Assembly (NCBI GenBank): GCA_002425415.1
Contig: DIMG01000029.1
Coordinates: 124,001-188,000 of the forward strand
Direction of reading: 5' to 3'
DNA length: 64,000 bases
Source: Micavibrio sp. UBA5572
GTDB taxonomy: Bacteria; Pseudomonadota; Alphaproteobacteria; Micavibrionales; Micavibrionaceae
Shown here: piece by piece, positions 52,246 to 61,202 of the stretch
Numbering within the stretch: position 1 is the stretch's first letter
How the letters are laid out: each line of letters starts with the position of its first letter
Notes under the pieces: model-generated
The model's database searches: none
The model's input: the letters and a program-made list of their open reading frames with translations, nothing else
What the model was told of the DNA's origin: nothing
Translations under genes and position numbers: made by a program

Positions 52246-52608
52246 ATGCGCACATCATTCAAACATGCATTTTATTTATTTGTTGCTGCCCTGACGTTCT
52301 CCAGTGTCACAATTGCTCCGGTTTCGGTTTCAGCTGCGGATATGGATCTGGCTACGGCTAAAAAAGTAGGGTTGATTGGTGAAAAGTCCGATGGACTCGT
52401 AGCGGCCACCCTCCCAAATCCATCTTCTGAAATTACATCGTTGGTTAATCGCACCAATAAAGGTCGGTTAGGCTTTTACAAGGAAACTGCAAACAAGCAG
52501 AGTATTCCTTTGGAAGAAGTTCAAAAAATTGCTGCCCAAAAGATTTTTAATCTGGCAGCAAGCGGAGAATTTCTGATGATAAATGGCCAGTGGAGTCAAA
52601 AGAAGTAG
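52246..52608 (+). CDS. ydbL: YdbL-family (DUF1318) periplasmic protein
   Basis: This 120-residue protein has a signal peptide (about residues 1-30) and the DUF1318 pattern AKKVGLIGEKSDGL with ITSLVNRTNKGRLGFYKETA. YdbL is thought to modulate YdbH-YnbE assembly. AAGGA lies nine bases before the ATG at 52246; an ATG at 52228 overlapping the ynbE stop would add six residues. It ends the operon. Confidence 0.9.
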   Translation: MRTSFKHAFYLFVAALTFSSVTIAPVSVSAADMDLATAKKVGLIGEKSDGLVAATLPNPSSEITSLVNRTNKGRLGFYKETANKQSIPLEEVQKIAAQKIFNLAASGEFLMINGQWSQKK

Positions 52609-52632
52609 ATTAAGAAGTCGATTGACTCTTCC

Positions 52633-53361
52633 TTACGGATAATCGCAGCTATCAAACGTTACTTTGACAAAAGATTTTTCGCCTTCCGACAAAGTAAAGC
52701 GATATTCACGACCAGATGCAATCAAAGAATGCTGGAACGGTAACGTTCCAGTTTTTTGTTCAACTTCGCCATCCGCAGTTTTAAACGTTACCGAAATCTT
52801 CTGATTTGGATCATACCACGCCTCAACTTGGCCTGCACGTCCACGAGCAGATTCACCTGAACCCGTCACCACTATGGCACCCTCTCCAACTGCTACGGTA
52901 CTGGACGGGCCGTTATAAGCAGGCGTGCGTACGACAAATCTTTTGCTGGCTGGATCGGAACAGTTGCGCGGGGGTCTCGCTGAACGGATCACGAAAGCCA
53001 GGCGTTCCGGTGCCATTCCCTCTTCAATCTGCTGCCTTACCATTTCGAATATCTCACGGGTGGGTCCGCCTTGAGGTAAATCTTTTTCGTACTGGGCTCG
53101 TAAAAGTTCAAGCCTTGATGTCGCCGTTTGGGCATCCGCCCGCACTGACGTTAATTCATTCTGGATATTTTTTAATTGCGTATCACGAACTTCCATATCT
53201 TTTTTTAGCGTGGCAATTTGTACGGTCGAGTTCTGACGCCCGATCATAAATCCCGCGACTGCACATCCACCCATCAAAACCAAGAACATCAAGGTGCGGT
53301 TAAATCTTTTAACAGAACGTTCGCGGTAACGATTTCTAGGGTTATAGGATGATAATGACAT
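52633..53361 (-). CDS. coiled-coil membrane protein downstream of lptD
   Basis: This 242-residue protein has a basic N-terminus, one membrane helix (about residues 24-41), a coiled coil (about 48-90, with heptads such as LKKDMEVRDTQLKNIQNELT), and a C-terminal beta-rich domain with two cysteines (RNCSD and DSCDYP) that could form a disulfide. The family is not recognised. It starts 31 bases after lptD on the same strand, so the two are probably co-transcribed, and it converges with ydbL. Confidence 0.7.
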   Translation of the reverse strand: MSLSSYNPRNRYRERSVKRFNRTLMFLVLMGGCAVAGFMIGRQNSTVQIATLKKDMEVRDTQLKNIQNELTSVRADAQTATSRLELLRAQYEKDLPQGGPTREIFEMVRQQIEEGMAPERLAFVIRSARPPRNCSDPASKRFVVRTPAYNGPSSTVAVGEGAIVVTGSGESARGRAGQVEAWYDPNQKISVTFKTADGEVEQKTGTLPFQHSLIASGREYRFTLSEGEKSFVKVTFDSCDYP

Positions 53362-53392
53362 GACTTTTCTCTTTGACTGGTCAAAAATGCGA

Positions 53393-55678
53393 CTAGTTAT
53401 TATTTCCAAATGTTCCAAGATTTTTCAAGCCCAAAGAAACTGTTATTTCTGTAGCACTGTCTCCTGTATCCTGGAAGGTAAATTTTCGTCTGGCACTGGT
53501 CAAAACACTGACGCATTGTCCGGTATAATTAATCCCAAAGTCTGCATAACGCAGGCCTTCGTCTTCTGCACTAAAATCGTAACGCGCTGCTGAACGCAAT
53601 GTCCATTCCGGATTCAAGTCATAGGTGGCTGCGCCGTATAGTTGTTCGCGGCTGCGATCCAGATCTGTTCCTTCCAATGACCTTGCATAGATATATGTTC
53701 CCGATAATCCCAAAGGCCCTATGGATGTCGATGCATCCAGTTCATGGCGTTCGGAACGCAGAGAATCCGAGCTGAGCTGGAATCCGTAATTCAAAGTAAA
53801 GCGGTCCTTGAAATTGGCAACAAGTTGCCCGACCACATCTGATTTTTGCTTTGATAAACCTGATCCATCAGGAAATGGGTTGTCTTCATTTTCAAAGCGG
53901 AAGCTTTGTCCCAAGAATACTTCGATACTATCCCCATCGTCTTCATATAACCCTGTACGGGCACCATAGGTAATGTGGCTGCGGTCTTCAACACGATCCC
54001 GTCCGGGAAAGCGATTGGCCTGAAAAATATTCAACGAGTCGATCTGAACATCCTGAGAATCTTCATTCGGGATGTCGGTATCATTTTCAGCATTGGTCGA
54101 CAATGTAATCGCCACGGTTGGTTCAACCACCATCTGTGACGATTCAAAATCTTTTTCCAGCGGATAAGATAAAATATTTTGCAGTAGTGGATAAAGTCTG
54201 GCTGCAGTCGCATCCCCCGCACCACCAACAAGAGATCCTTCATCACGATCGGCAATGGAATAATAATCTCCCCTCGCGCTGGCGTTAAACACATTCACAA
54301 ACCCCCAAGAAGAAACATCGCGTCGTTGCCAGCCCAGCGTTGTGGATACACGTCCGACATCTTGTCCGTTTCCTTTGCGCACCAAGCCAAGACCAGACAT
54401 ATCGAGACTCCAGCGCCCACCCAAAACAGAAGCAGGATTCCCCAGATAAGAGGCTTCAAATTCAGGAAGAATATTGGGCTGGTCGGTTGAACGATCGCTG
54501 ACCCGCACATCCTGAAACCCTAGAGCACGAATGGCAAAGTAATCACGGTTATCAAACCGTTCGGCATAAATTTCATTCTCAAGAACGTCGTCATTTGTAA
54601 TGTCGTATTCGCGTAAGTATTGGTCATCCGTCGTCACTTGGGCTTTTATACCAGTCCGCCATTTATCATTCAGTTCCCACAATGCATCCCCAAAGAAATG
54701 TCCCCGAGCTTCTTTATCCGTGGTGACGGTTTCACCCCCGACACTGTCTTTGCGATCAGTATATGTTGTACTGCCGTTCAAATTAATCTGGGCTTTTTCA
54801 AAGCGCTTGCGATATTGCCCCAGAAGCTGTGGGGATGATCCGGTAAAGACTCGTGCGCCAATTGTTGCGTCTTCCGATGGAGAGATCGCCCAGTAATATT
54901 GTGATGTAACCCCCAAACCCAATCGGGAATTGAGCGAAAATTTCGGTGGAAGAACACCGCTCTTTTGCTTGATCGTCCCATCAGGGTGTGAAAAGTATGG
55001 TGTGTAAGCCACAGGTATACCATAGACTTCCAGCTTTGCATCTTCATAGGAGATAGAATGATCCTGTTTATCATGCGTGACTGTATCGGCTGTGATTTGC
55101 CACAAGGGTGATTTTTCCGGATGCGCTTTACACGGCTCACAGGGCGTATAGCTCGCGTCTTTCATCACAATAATATTTCTGTCAATACGGCGACCTTCTT
55201 CGGCTGTAATCCTTGATCCATCCGCCAAAACAGAATGCAATTTCTTGATATATCCTTTACTGAATTTCTTTTCCAACTCAACACGATCTGCAAAATGAAC
55301 ATCACCCGAAGCATCCATCATGGCGACGTCGCCGACAGCTTCGACTGTTTCTGCTTGTAAATTATAAATCACTTTATTGGCACGAACGATTTTGTCATTC
55401 TGGGTGATTTCTACCGAGCCTTCGGCAACAATGTTTTGATTGAGATCATCATAAGAAATTATATCAGCCAAAAATCCGACCTGATCTTCTTGAGCTTGTT
55501 GATCGGGCAATAACCCTTCGGTCGATGACGATATTGATTCTGATCCATCGGTTACAGATGCCAGTGCATAGGGAGCAACCTGAATAAAAGCCACACTTGC
55601 CATCAAGACACCCCACAGGGTTCCCCATTGACGCAGGCTTGGTATTTTCCAGTTTGTTTGGTTATTCTGATCGGGCAT
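53393..55678 (-). CDS. lptD: LPS-assembly protein LptD
   Basis: This 761-residue protein has a signal sequence (about 18-40, hydrophobic), an OstA-type jelly-roll domain (about 65-170, LADIISYDDLNQNIVAEG and KVIYNLQAETVEAVGDV), and a C-terminal beta-barrel. A Cys pair (TPCEPCKAH, about 174) is present, the kind used for disulfides in LptD. It inserts LPS into the outer leaflet. ATG at 55678 is chosen; a TTG 18 bases upstream has no better site. The promoter region holds three direct GTCGGG repeats. Confidence 0.92.
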   Translation of the reverse strand: MPDQNNQTNWKIPSLRQWGTLWGVLMASVAFIQVAPYALASVTDGSESISSSTEGLLPDQQAQEDQVGFLADIISYDDLNQNIVAEGSVEITQNDKIVRANKVIYNLQAETVEAVGDVAMMDASGDVHFADRVELEKKFSKGYIKKLHSVLADGSRITAEEGRRIDRNIIVMKDASYTPCEPCKAHPEKSPLWQITADTVTHDKQDHSISYEDAKLEVYGIPVAYTPYFSHPDGTIKQKSGVLPPKFSLNSRLGLGVTSQYYWAISPSEDATIGARVFTGSSPQLLGQYRKRFEKAQINLNGSTTYTDRKDSVGGETVTTDKEARGHFFGDALWELNDKWRTGIKAQVTTDDQYLREYDITNDDVLENEIYAERFDNRDYFAIRALGFQDVRVSDRSTDQPNILPEFEASYLGNPASVLGGRWSLDMSGLGLVRKGNGQDVGRVSTTLGWQRRDVSSWGFVNVFNASARGDYYSIADRDEGSLVGGAGDATAARLYPLLQNILSYPLEKDFESSQMVVEPTVAITLSTNAENDTDIPNEDSQDVQIDSLNIFQANRFPGRDRVEDRSHITYGARTGLYEDDGDSIEVFLGQSFRFENEDNPFPDGSGLSKQKSDVVGQLVANFKDRFTLNYGFQLSSDSLRSERHELDASTSIGPLGLSGTYIYARSLEGTDLDRSREQLYGAATYDLNPEWTLRSAARYDFSAEDEGLRYADFGINYTGQCVSVLTSARRKFTFQDTGDSATEITVSLGLKNLGTFGNNN

Positions 55679-55717
55679 GCTTCGGAAATATGTCAAAAGA
55701 AAAAAGTAAATTCTACT

Positions 55718-55743
55718 GTCGGGTATTGTCGGGAAAAGTCGGG
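55718..55743. repeat. three GTCGGG repeats at 10-base spacing upstream of lptD
   Basis: GTCGGG occurs at 55718, 55728 and 55738, one per helical turn, 40-65 bases before the lptD start. Such phasing is typical of regulator binding sites, but the regulator is not identified. Confidence 0.45.
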
Positions 55744-55853
55744 ATTAAGTCAATCGGCCTGTGGGTAAAAGTCGATAAAACACTATAAATTTGACAAAAA
55801 AAGTAAATAATATTTTTTATGTCAATAAAAACCCTTGCCTATGCCTTGCGTTT

Positions 55854-57212
55854 CTATTTTCGTAAAAATGCCGGTAAATTATTCTCGTCAAATGCATTTT
55901 CATCGACCGAGTCATTATCCGCATTCCGTGAAGAATTTCTTTGCGGAGCGGGACGCGGTTGAGCCGCTTTAGGGGATGAAGATTTCCCGGGTCCCAAAAC
56001 ACGAGCTCTCGGTTTCTTCTCGGTCTGCTCCCCTGTCGTTTTCGTAGAAGTTTTAGAGGCGGATTTAGAGTCCGATTTAGAAGCTGACTTTGATGCTGCC
56101 TCTACTTTTTCAGTCGGAATTTCATCCCCGATCAGTTTACGGATCGCGGCCACAAATTTTTCGTCGCTTTCAGTAATCAATGACCAAGCCTTACCGCTTT
56201 GTCCTGCACGCCCTGTCCGGCCAATGCGATGAACATAATCTTCGGCGTTAAAAGGCACGTCAAAATTAAAAACGTGAGAGACTCCGGAAACGTCCAAGCC
56301 CCGTGCCGCAACATCGGAACACACCAGCAAGACAATTTTTCCGTCTTTGAATGCTTGTAATGTTTCTGTACGTTTACTTTGAACCATATCTCCGTGCAAA
56401 GGTTCGGCAGAAAATCCTTTTTCCCGTAGCCATTTGCCTAGCATATCCACGTCTTTTTTACGGTTACAAAAAACGAAAGCATTTTTGACTTCTTCACGAT
56501 CAATCAATTTTTTCAAGACAGTTTTCTTGGTGCGCGGCGTTGCCTCTATCATCCGGTGATCGACTGTTTTAGCCGGAGAGGCAGGAGGCGCAACAGAAAC
56601 CATTTTCGGATTGGACAAGAATTTTTCGGATAACCCCTTGATTTCATCAGGCATGGTTGCCGAAAATAATAAGGTCTGGCGCGTTATCGGAATCAGGGAA
56701 ATAATTTTTTCAATGTCGGGAATAAATCCCATATCCAACATCCGGTCGGCTTCATCAATCACCAGAATTTTAATATCACTTAACAAGATTTGTCCGCGTT
56801 CGAACAGGTCAAGCAAGCGGCCTGGTGTTGCAATTAAAACATCGGCACCTTTTTCAAGAATCTTGATCTGGTCGCCCATGGACTCACCACCCACCAGCAA
56901 GGCTTTGTTCAGTTTATGGTATTTACCGTAGAGATCAAAATTTTCTCCCACCTGCGCCGCAAGTTCACGGGTTGGGGCCAACACCAAAGAGCGCGGCATG
57001 CGAGATCTTGCCCGACCGCTGGACAGCATTTCAATCATCGGCAAGGTAAAGCTCGCGGTTTTTCCGGTTCCGGTTTGAGCCAAGCCAATTAAATCACGCG
57101 CCATCAAAACAATCGGGATGGCTTTTTCCTGAATGGGTGTCGGAGTTGTGTAGCCAATATCTTCAATGGCTTTCAAGAGCTCATCACCTAGTCCTAAATC
57201 GGAAAAATTCAT
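55854..57212 (-). CDS. rhlE: DEAD-box RNA helicase (RhlE-like)
   Basis: This 452-residue helicase has the motifs Q (GYTTPTPIQ), I (AQTGTGKT), II (VIDEADRML), III (SAT), V (ARGLDVSGV) and VI (HRIGRTGRAGQ). The C-terminal 80 residues form a low-complexity Ser/Lys/Pro tail, likely RNA-binding. It unwinds RNA, perhaps with RNase E or in ribosome assembly. The subgroup is RhlE-like by overall layout, though other DEAD-box names cannot be ruled out. Confidence 0.9.
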   Translation of the reverse strand: MNFSDLGLGDELLKAIEDIGYTTPTPIQEKAIPIVLMARDLIGLAQTGTGKTASFTLPMIEMLSSGRARSRMPRSLVLAPTRELAAQVGENFDLYGKYHKLNKALLVGGESMGDQIKILEKGADVLIATPGRLLDLFERGQILLSDIKILVIDEADRMLDMGFIPDIEKIISLIPITRQTLLFSATMPDEIKGLSEKFLSNPKMVSVAPPASPAKTVDHRMIEATPRTKKTVLKKLIDREEVKNAFVFCNRKKDVDMLGKWLREKGFSAEPLHGDMVQSKRTETLQAFKDGKIVLLVCSDVAARGLDVSGVSHVFNFDVPFNAEDYVHRIGRTGRAGQSGKAWSLITESDEKFVAAIRKLIGDEIPTEKVEAASKSASKSDSKSASKTSTKTTGEQTEKKPRARVLGPGKSSSPKAAQPRPAPQRNSSRNADNDSVDENAFDENNLPAFLRK

Positions 57213-57322
57213 ACAAATCCATTAATGCTAAAATTAAAGTTATAGTGGTTTTTTCAGAAAAACCGCCCTCTTGTCAACGATTCAATGCTTTTTAAGGACG
57301 TTTGACACTGGTTTTTGCGGAT

Positions 57323-57751
57323 TTAATGGTCGTGATGCTGTTGAGCCACAGAAAACAGCTCTAAATCAAGCAAATTCTGGTGAATTCCGAAGTAAATAAC
57401 CAAGTTCGCCAGAAACAGCAGGCTGGCAATTATCAGGATTTTCGAGTTACCGGATTTTTTACCGGAACAAGGAGGATGAACGCAGCCAGTATTGTGGCAA
57501 TCAACCTCTCGACTGGCCAAATGAACCGACCACCCCAAAGCCACCATAACCCCTGAAAACACGATAATCGGGATTTCATAGGCATGAATGGTTTTGTGTA
57601 AATCCAGTATAAATCCGGGGGCGGCTCCAATCAGACCAATATTGGACAAGACACCCAAAACAGTCACCAAAGTCGGCAAAACACAGCAAAAGACATGGCT
57701 CAACTCTGATGCCAAAACTGCCCAGCCGAAATGTTTATGCAAATTTGACAC
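57323..57751 (-). CDS. small cysteine-rich membrane protein (metal-related?)
   Basis: This 142-residue protein has about four hydrophobic helices, a Cys-Cys pair in the first (SHVFCCVLPTL), three more cysteines in the connecting loop (VDCHNTGCVHPPCSG) and a histidine-rich end (HHDH). This arrangement resembles MerC-type mercury or metal membrane proteins, but the match is not strong. The start is GTG at 57751 behind AAGGAA. Confidence 0.65.
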   Translation of the reverse strand: MSNLHKHFGWAVLASELSHVFCCVLPTLVTVLGVLSNIGLIGAAPGFILDLHKTIHAYEIPIIVFSGVMVALGWSVHLASREVDCHNTGCVHPPCSGKKSGNSKILIIASLLFLANLVIYFGIHQNLLDLELFSVAQQHHDH

Positions 57752-57849
57752 GCGTCGTTATTCCTTCCAATAAGGACAATATACTCTAGCCTATACTCCA
57801 GCGATAACCCTCTTGTCAAATGAAGCCCTTATACCACCCCAAACCTTAT

Positions 57850-59535
57850 TTAATATGGCTTCAGTGGCGGAGGAAGGCGTTTCAAAGGTTGCCGTGAGCG
57901 TAACGCATCTAATAACGATGGAAATTGTTCTGGCGAGCCGGAAAGGCAATCTTCTTCTACACCCCATAGCATAGTGAAAATGGAAGTATACCGTTCTTGC
58001 GGATGAATTTCCCGTTGATGGGGGGGGAGCCAGCGCGGCCCCCCTAATGATTCCGTCCTGATTGTTGCCGCGAAATAATCGGAAAGCGTCCCGATAAATC
58101 CTTGGGTCGTAATTGTTGCAGGTCGCCTTTCTTGAACATCCGGTTTGATGTGAGCGATTGCATCGGTTGTCCGATGCCTAACAGGATAAAAATCTATTTC
58201 CCGTGTCCTAAAAGCTTCTCCCCTCTTGGTTAAAGGGCTACGCAGAAGTAATGAAGCTTTCAGCAAAGCCTCTTCGTAGTCTTGGGGACGTGAAGATTCC
58301 AGAAATTTGATGATTATACGTTCGTACTTTGATTGATATGTTAGTGGGATAACACTATGAAGCGCCGTTGCGAAATTTGATCGTTCCGTATAGCTGTTTT
58401 CTAGGTGGCCATAATTTCCGTCATCGGCGTAATAATCAGCCTTTAGGGCGCGATGGACAAGCTGTTGTGTAATTTTTATTCCTAAATCATCTGGAAAAAC
58501 CACGATGAATGATTTCAAGCGGTCATTGCCTCCCAACCATGAAATTTCTCCAGCGATCAAATCACCCACATTATTTCCGAGCCTCCCATACATTGCTTCG
58601 GAATATTCGCGCCGTTGATCGGAGGGCAAGCTTTTTATCAGAGCAGTAAACATCGCTATTCCTGCCCAAGGTCGTGGAATTTGATATGCGCGCCCTTCCA
58701 TAATTGTATAAAGATCCGCAATTATCTGATCGCGACCCATCTGCCTATTAATTTCATCTGCCAATTTTTTTTGTTGGTCCTTAGGCAGACACTCAAACAA
58801 GTCTATCAAGACGTGAATCTTAAAAATGAAAGTACTTTTTTTTCTTATATCTCCAACAAGATGATTCAGCCCAACCGTGCAAGCCAGATGCTTTCCAAAA
58901 ATCATTCTTTCTTCATTCAAGCTATACACCCCAACATGTTGATCCCGTTTTATGTGCGGCTCAACAACCGAATTTATGCCAGCATATCCCTTATAATTAA
59001 AATTCCCCCATAACAGTGATGTTACTTTATCGATAAAAACGGCACGATTTGGCTCATTCAAATTATTAAGAATAGCAGGATTAAAAAGACCTCCGATATT
59101 GGAGGCCGCTCCGCTCTCGATTAAGTTAGACCAGATCGCAGGAAGGGCGTGTTCTAAAATAAAATCCCGATCTCCCCCTTCGTCAAAAACATTAGCAAGA
59201 ACAGAAATAAACCAGCCAGCATAAGCTTGTGTGGGATAGCAGCCCCTTTTTGCCTCCCTAACAACAAAAGCCACGAGGCTTTTTAAAAAGACGTCGGAAT
59301 CACACTCTCTTGGGTGCTCTGCTTTAGCAAAAGCCTCTGATTTGGAAAAGTTATAAGGAGGGACAGGAGACGATGTCCATTCTGGGGCTTCGGCCTCAAC
59401 AGATTTCCAGAGTTTATTAAAAAATGGAATAATTGGGAGGTTATGGGGCTGGGGTACTGAAGGTTCTCTTCTCACTACAGGTTCATACAGGAGGTGCGCC
59501 CTTAGCTCTGCTTCTGTATCTGGAAATCGAGACAT
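57850..59535 (-). CDS. hypothetical protein, 561 aa
   Basis: This 561-residue protein is soluble-looking, with no signal peptide or membrane helix and no motif I recognise. The middle is mostly helical. The N-terminus (about 1-60) and the C-terminus (about 470-561) are rich in Pro and Arg, and the end is RLPPPLKPY. It stands alone on the minus strand between a membrane-protein gene and tRNA-Glu. The long intact frame is good evidence for a real gene. A secreted effector is possible given the type IVB genes, but nothing specific shows that. Confidence 0.65.
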   Translation of the reverse strand: MSRFPDTEAELRAHLLYEPVVRREPSVPQPHNLPIIPFFNKLWKSVEAEAPEWTSSPVPPYNFSKSEAFAKAEHPRECDSDVFLKSLVAFVVREAKRGCYPTQAYAGWFISVLANVFDEGGDRDFILEHALPAIWSNLIESGAASNIGGLFNPAILNNLNEPNRAVFIDKVTSLLWGNFNYKGYAGINSVVEPHIKRDQHVGVYSLNEERMIFGKHLACTVGLNHLVGDIRKKSTFIFKIHVLIDLFECLPKDQQKKLADEINRQMGRDQIIADLYTIMEGRAYQIPRPWAGIAMFTALIKSLPSDQRREYSEAMYGRLGNNVGDLIAGEISWLGGNDRLKSFIVVFPDDLGIKITQQLVHRALKADYYADDGNYGHLENSYTERSNFATALHSVIPLTYQSKYERIIIKFLESSRPQDYEEALLKASLLLRSPLTKRGEAFRTREIDFYPVRHRTTDAIAHIKPDVQERRPATITTQGFIGTLSDYFAATIRTESLGGPRWLPPHQREIHPQERYTSIFTMLWGVEEDCLSGSPEQFPSLLDALRSRQPLKRLPPPLKPY

Positions 59536-59628
59536 TCTTATGATCCGTTCATACTTAATAATTCACATTACGGAAATTTTATGCGCCAATTATGAGCCAA
59601 AAGTCAATTATTTTATGAAAAACATCAG

Positions 59629-59673
59629 TGAGGGCCTCGTTCATATCCGCCTAAGAGGCGATATATTCCCTCA
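59629..59673 (-). other. nested stem-loop between tRNA-Glu and the 561-aa gene
   Basis: The outer arms TGAGGG / CCCTCA enclose an inner stem ATATcCGCCT / AGGCGATAT with a three-base loop. It may be a terminator for tRNA-Glu or a leader structure of the 561-residue gene. There is only a short T-run after it on the minus strand. Confidence 0.45.
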
Positions 59674-59745
59674 TTTGATATACTCTATATTTCGATGATT
59701 TTTGGGGATTTTTTGGATTTGTTTGGACTGTATTGTTTCTTCAAG

Positions 59746-59821
59746 TGGCGTCCCCTACGGGAGTCGAACCCGTGTCGCATCCGTGAAAGGGATGTGTCCT
59801 AGGCCTCTAGACGAAGGGGAC
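59746..59821 (-). tRNA. tRNA-Glu (anticodon UUC)
   Basis: The minus strand folds as a 76-base tRNA with encoded CCA. The acceptor arm is GTCCCC/GGGGAC, the anticodon loop holds TTC within CTTTCAC, and the T arm is ACGGG TTCGACT CCCGT. TTC reads GAA (Glu). Confidence 0.95.
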
Positions 59822-59981
59822 AGCCTTGAGGAACAGGCGCACTTATACATTTATTTTGCAGGTCTTTTCAAGTGGTTTTTTTCATTTTTCTTCTTTTCCC
59901 TTCAAGCCATTGGAAAATATGGGTTGGGAATGAAAACAATCCTGATGATTCACCCAACGGAATGGCGGTTTTTGACTTTGG

Positions 59982-61187
59982 CTACACTGCCAGCTCCAAT
60001 GCCAAAAGCTCTGCCATCGTCTGGCGGCGGCGAATTTGTGTGATTTGCTCCCCATCGACCAGAACTTCGGGGCAATAGGGGCGGGAATTGTAATTGGAAG
60101 ACATGGAGGCTCCGTAAGCTCCGGCATTATGGATCGTCAGCAAGTCCCCGCATTGAACAGGGGGGAGCATTCTTGGTTCAACGAACCCGCCTTCTCGTTG
60201 CGTAAACATATCACCGGATTCGCATAAAGGCCCTGCGATGACTGTTTCAACCGGATTTCCGTTAATCGGCGTTCCATCTTTCGACAATGAAGTGATTTCA
60301 TGATAGCTGCCATACATGGCCGGACGGATCAATTCGGTAAAGCCTGCATCAACCAAGGCATAATGAAGTGAGCCCATCTCTTTGACGGCGCGCACTTCGC
60401 AGAGCAATTTTCCCGATTCTGCCACCAAATACCGTCCGGGTTCTATTTCCAGTTTGACCGGATGCCCCAAAAGTTTTTCAATGTTTTTTCTGGCGGCGTC
60501 CCAAAGGGTAAAATATTGGTCAAGGTCAATCGATTGGTCATCCTGACGGTAGGGAACGGATAATCCTCCGCCCGCTGAAATCGCAGGCACATCAATATTT
60601 TCACGACGGATAATATCGGTCATAGCGTTACAGACTTGAGACAAATGCTCATAATCAACTCCTGATCCGATATGCATATGAATCCCGACCAAATCCAGAT
60701 CGTATTTTTTAATTTCGGCCAAAGCTTTTTGAGTGTCCGTATGCCAGATTCCGTGTTTACTGGATTCACCACCAGTATTGGTTTTTTGCGAGTGGCCATG
60801 ACCAAAGCCCGGATTAATACGCAGCCAAACTTTATGCCCCCGATGCCGTTCTCCCAATTGTCCGAGCATATCGATTGAGCCGACATTCGCCGTAATATTA
60901 TGGGTTATAATAAATTCAATGGTATCGTGATCCATTAAATCTGCGGTATAGACAATTTGTTCCTTGGTAAATCCTGCAGCAAAAGCACGTTCCATTTCAC
61001 CCTTGGATACTGCGTCTATATGAACCCCTTGTTCGCGCATCAAGCGTAGAATATGGATGTTCGAACACGCCTTTTGGGCATAGCGCGTACTATCGAATTG
61101 CTTCAAGTCTTCAATGCGTTTACGGATTATTTCCGCGTCATAAATCCAAATGGGGGTTCCGAATTGTCGAGCAATTTTGGTGAGCAT
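59982..61187 (-). CDS. lysA: diaminopimelate decarboxylase, enterobacterial type
   Basis: This 401-residue PLP enzyme makes lysine from meso-diaminopimelate. The PLP lysine is in YAQKACSN (Lys39); other segments are VWLRINPGFGHGHSQKTNTG, HMHIGSGVDYEHL, AISAGGGLSVPYRQ, LEIEPGRYLVAESG and GPLCESGDMF. These match E. coli LysA much better than the LysA usually seen in alphaproteobacteria, from memory. It follows recJ by 15 bases with AAGGATAAG as ribosome site, so it is in the glpX-recJ operon and has no leader of its own. Confidence 0.94.
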   Translation of the reverse strand: MLTKIARQFGTPIWIYDAEIIRKRIEDLKQFDSTRYAQKACSNIHILRLMREQGVHIDAVSKGEMERAFAAGFTKEQIVYTADLMDHDTIEFIITHNITANVGSIDMLGQLGERHRGHKVWLRINPGFGHGHSQKTNTGGESSKHGIWHTDTQKALAEIKKYDLDLVGIHMHIGSGVDYEHLSQVCNAMTDIIRRENIDVPAISAGGGLSVPYRQDDQSIDLDQYFTLWDAARKNIEKLLGHPVKLEIEPGRYLVAESGKLLCEVRAVKEMGSLHYALVDAGFTELIRPAMYGSYHEITSLSKDGTPINGNPVETVIAGPLCESGDMFTQREGGFVEPRMLPPVQCGDLLTIHNAGAYGASMSSNYNSRPYCPEVLVDGEQITQIRRRQTMAELLALELAV

Positions 61188-61202
61188 ATCTTATCCTTTA
61201 AA

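Noticed and set aside
57323..57751. Firm call as MerC mercury transporter
   Set aside because: Only the Cys pair and helix number agree; no mer genes nearby.
61188..61202. Lysine riboswitch before lysA
   Set aside because: Only 15 bases separate recJ and lysA, so there is no room for one.
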